A DNA stretch of 64,000 nt, from positions 150,010 to 214,009 of the forward strand of contig CAJUDZ010000003.1 of NCBI GenBank assembly GCA_910584965.1, in the 5' to 3' direction. Source of the DNA: an uncultured Lachnospiraceae bacterium (GTDB lineage: Bacteria; Bacillota; Clostridia; Lachnospirales; Lachnospiraceae). Below the pieces are notes generated by a model. That model was given only the letters and a program-made list of their open reading frames with translations, was not told the origin of the DNA and did not search any database. Made by a program: the position numbers and the translations under genes. Below, piece by piece: positions 63,601 to 64,000 of this stretch (positions within the stretch are counted from its first letter, which is position 1; each line of letters opens with the position of its first letter).

Positions 63601-63606
63601 TATAAT
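63601..63606 (+). promoter_or_regulatory. Consensus -10 hexamer before the last gene
   Basis: TATAAT (63601-63606) lies 39 bases before the ATG at 63645. At 17 bases upstream the -35 position reads GCTGCA, a poor match, so promoter strength is doubtful without an activator. The ATG itself has a strong AGGAGG 7 bases upstream. Confidence 0.4.
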
Positions 63607-63644
63607 GAAAAAAATATTTTAAATTTAGCAGCAGGAGGATAAGA

Positions 63645-63983
63645 ATGGACAGACAGAACAATGAGCTGGTTGTAATATCAAAAGATGTTGGTGATTATAC
63701 GATAATGGAGGATAAAAAAACAGAACATATACAATATCCTTTATATATGGAATGTTATAAATATGCAATAGAGACAATATTAGAAAATAGTACAAAGAAC
63801 GGAAAGAATAATTCAGAAGATGATTCGCAAGGTTCACCGGATAATGTAAATAATATTATTGCATTTTGTGGCGGGCGTGGAAGCGGAAAAACAACAGCAA
63901 TAAATGAATTTGGTTATATTTTGGAACAGTTAAATACAAAAGATGAACGTAAGCGTCAAATCGCTCGCCCTCAGTTAAAATGA
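63645..63983 (+). CDS. Short P-loop NTPase N-terminal part, possibly truncated
   Basis: 112 residues ending at a TGA 17 bases before the window edge. IIAFCGGRGSGKTTAINEF (about 71-89) is a Walker A motif of the GXXGXGKT type, but there is no room for a Walker B motif or the rest of an ATPase fold. The last bases (from about 63950) look less A+T rich than the gene, so the true continuation may have been cut by an insertion or rearrangement that lies mostly outside the window. KAP-type and defense-associated ATPases can begin this way, but no family can be claimed. Confidence 0.5.
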   Translation: MDRQNNELVVISKDVGDYTIMEDKKTEHIQYPLYMECYKYAIETILENSTKNGKNNSEDDSQGSPDNVNNIIAFCGGRGSGKTTAINEFGYILEQLNTKDERKRQIARPQLK

Positions 63984-64000
63984 AGCGCCGCTTAGTTGCG

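Noticed and set aside
1..64000. CRISPR array, tRNA, rRNA or phage genes
   Set aside because: No regularly spaced direct repeats, cloverleaf or rRNA-like segments, and no phage structural or integrase genes were noticed; the only regular repeat is the 42-bp coding repeat.

Overview
The window looks like one very long cell-surface glycan locus from a low- to mid-GC Firmicute, most likely a Lachnospiraceae-type Clostridium. That placement is inference from AGGAGG/GAAAGG ribosome binding sites, sigma-A type promoters and protein families common in such loci (DUF6056, DUF5672, GT-D, MBOAT/SGNH pairs). No rRNA, tRNA or housekeeping gene is present to fix the species. Every gene I could support lies on the + strand, most with short gaps or 4-base ATGA/GTGA overlaps, so the layout is operon-like over about 60 kb.

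Module A (1 to about 46.9 kb, roughly half G+C by eye) holds a lipid-linked glycan pathway. It has one polyprenyl-phosphate sugar transferase (initiation), about 20 glycosyltransferase genes (GT2, GT4, GT8, GT11, GT17, GT26, GT-D and membrane GT-C-like), one Wzx-like flippase, two Wzy-like polymerases and two MsbA/PglK-like ABC exporters. Its tailoring genes are a partial MBOAT O-acyltransferase, an SGNH protein, a NodB-like deacetylase, two asparagine-synthase-like amidotransferases, a pyruvyltransferase-like protein, a GH88/GH105-like hydrolase and a radical SAM/SPASM enzyme. No nucleotide-sugar biosynthesis gene is visible in this module, so its donors must be made elsewhere.

Module B (about 47.1 to 60.3 kb) is clearly more A+T rich and begins after a 177-bp gap carrying a good promoter. 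It is an ABC-2 export system: Wzm, Wzt with a C-terminal carbohydrate-binding-type extension, and a 1086-residue protein joining a methyltransferase, a coiled coil, a GT2 and a GT4. Next come genes for GDP-D-glycero-D-manno-heptose: HddA, a fused HddC-GmhB and GmhA, plus a GMD-type dehydratase and an RmlD-type reductase that could yield a 6-deoxy-heptose. A membrane-anchored glycosidase-like protein and an acyltransferase-3 follow. I read this as a heptose-containing, ABC-exported polysaccharide whose chain end may be capped and measured by the methyltransferase/coiled-coil protein.

Module C (60.3 to 63.5 kb) is a gene graveyard: an IS4-type transposase remnant, an amidohydrolase tail, an acyltransferase-3 gene broken at a G7 tract, and an MBOAT remnant joined by a deletion to the end of an SGNH gene. 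The window ends in a short P-loop ATPase gene that may be truncated.

Functions rest on motif recognition by eye. Exact sugars, linkages and acceptor order cannot be read from the sequence.
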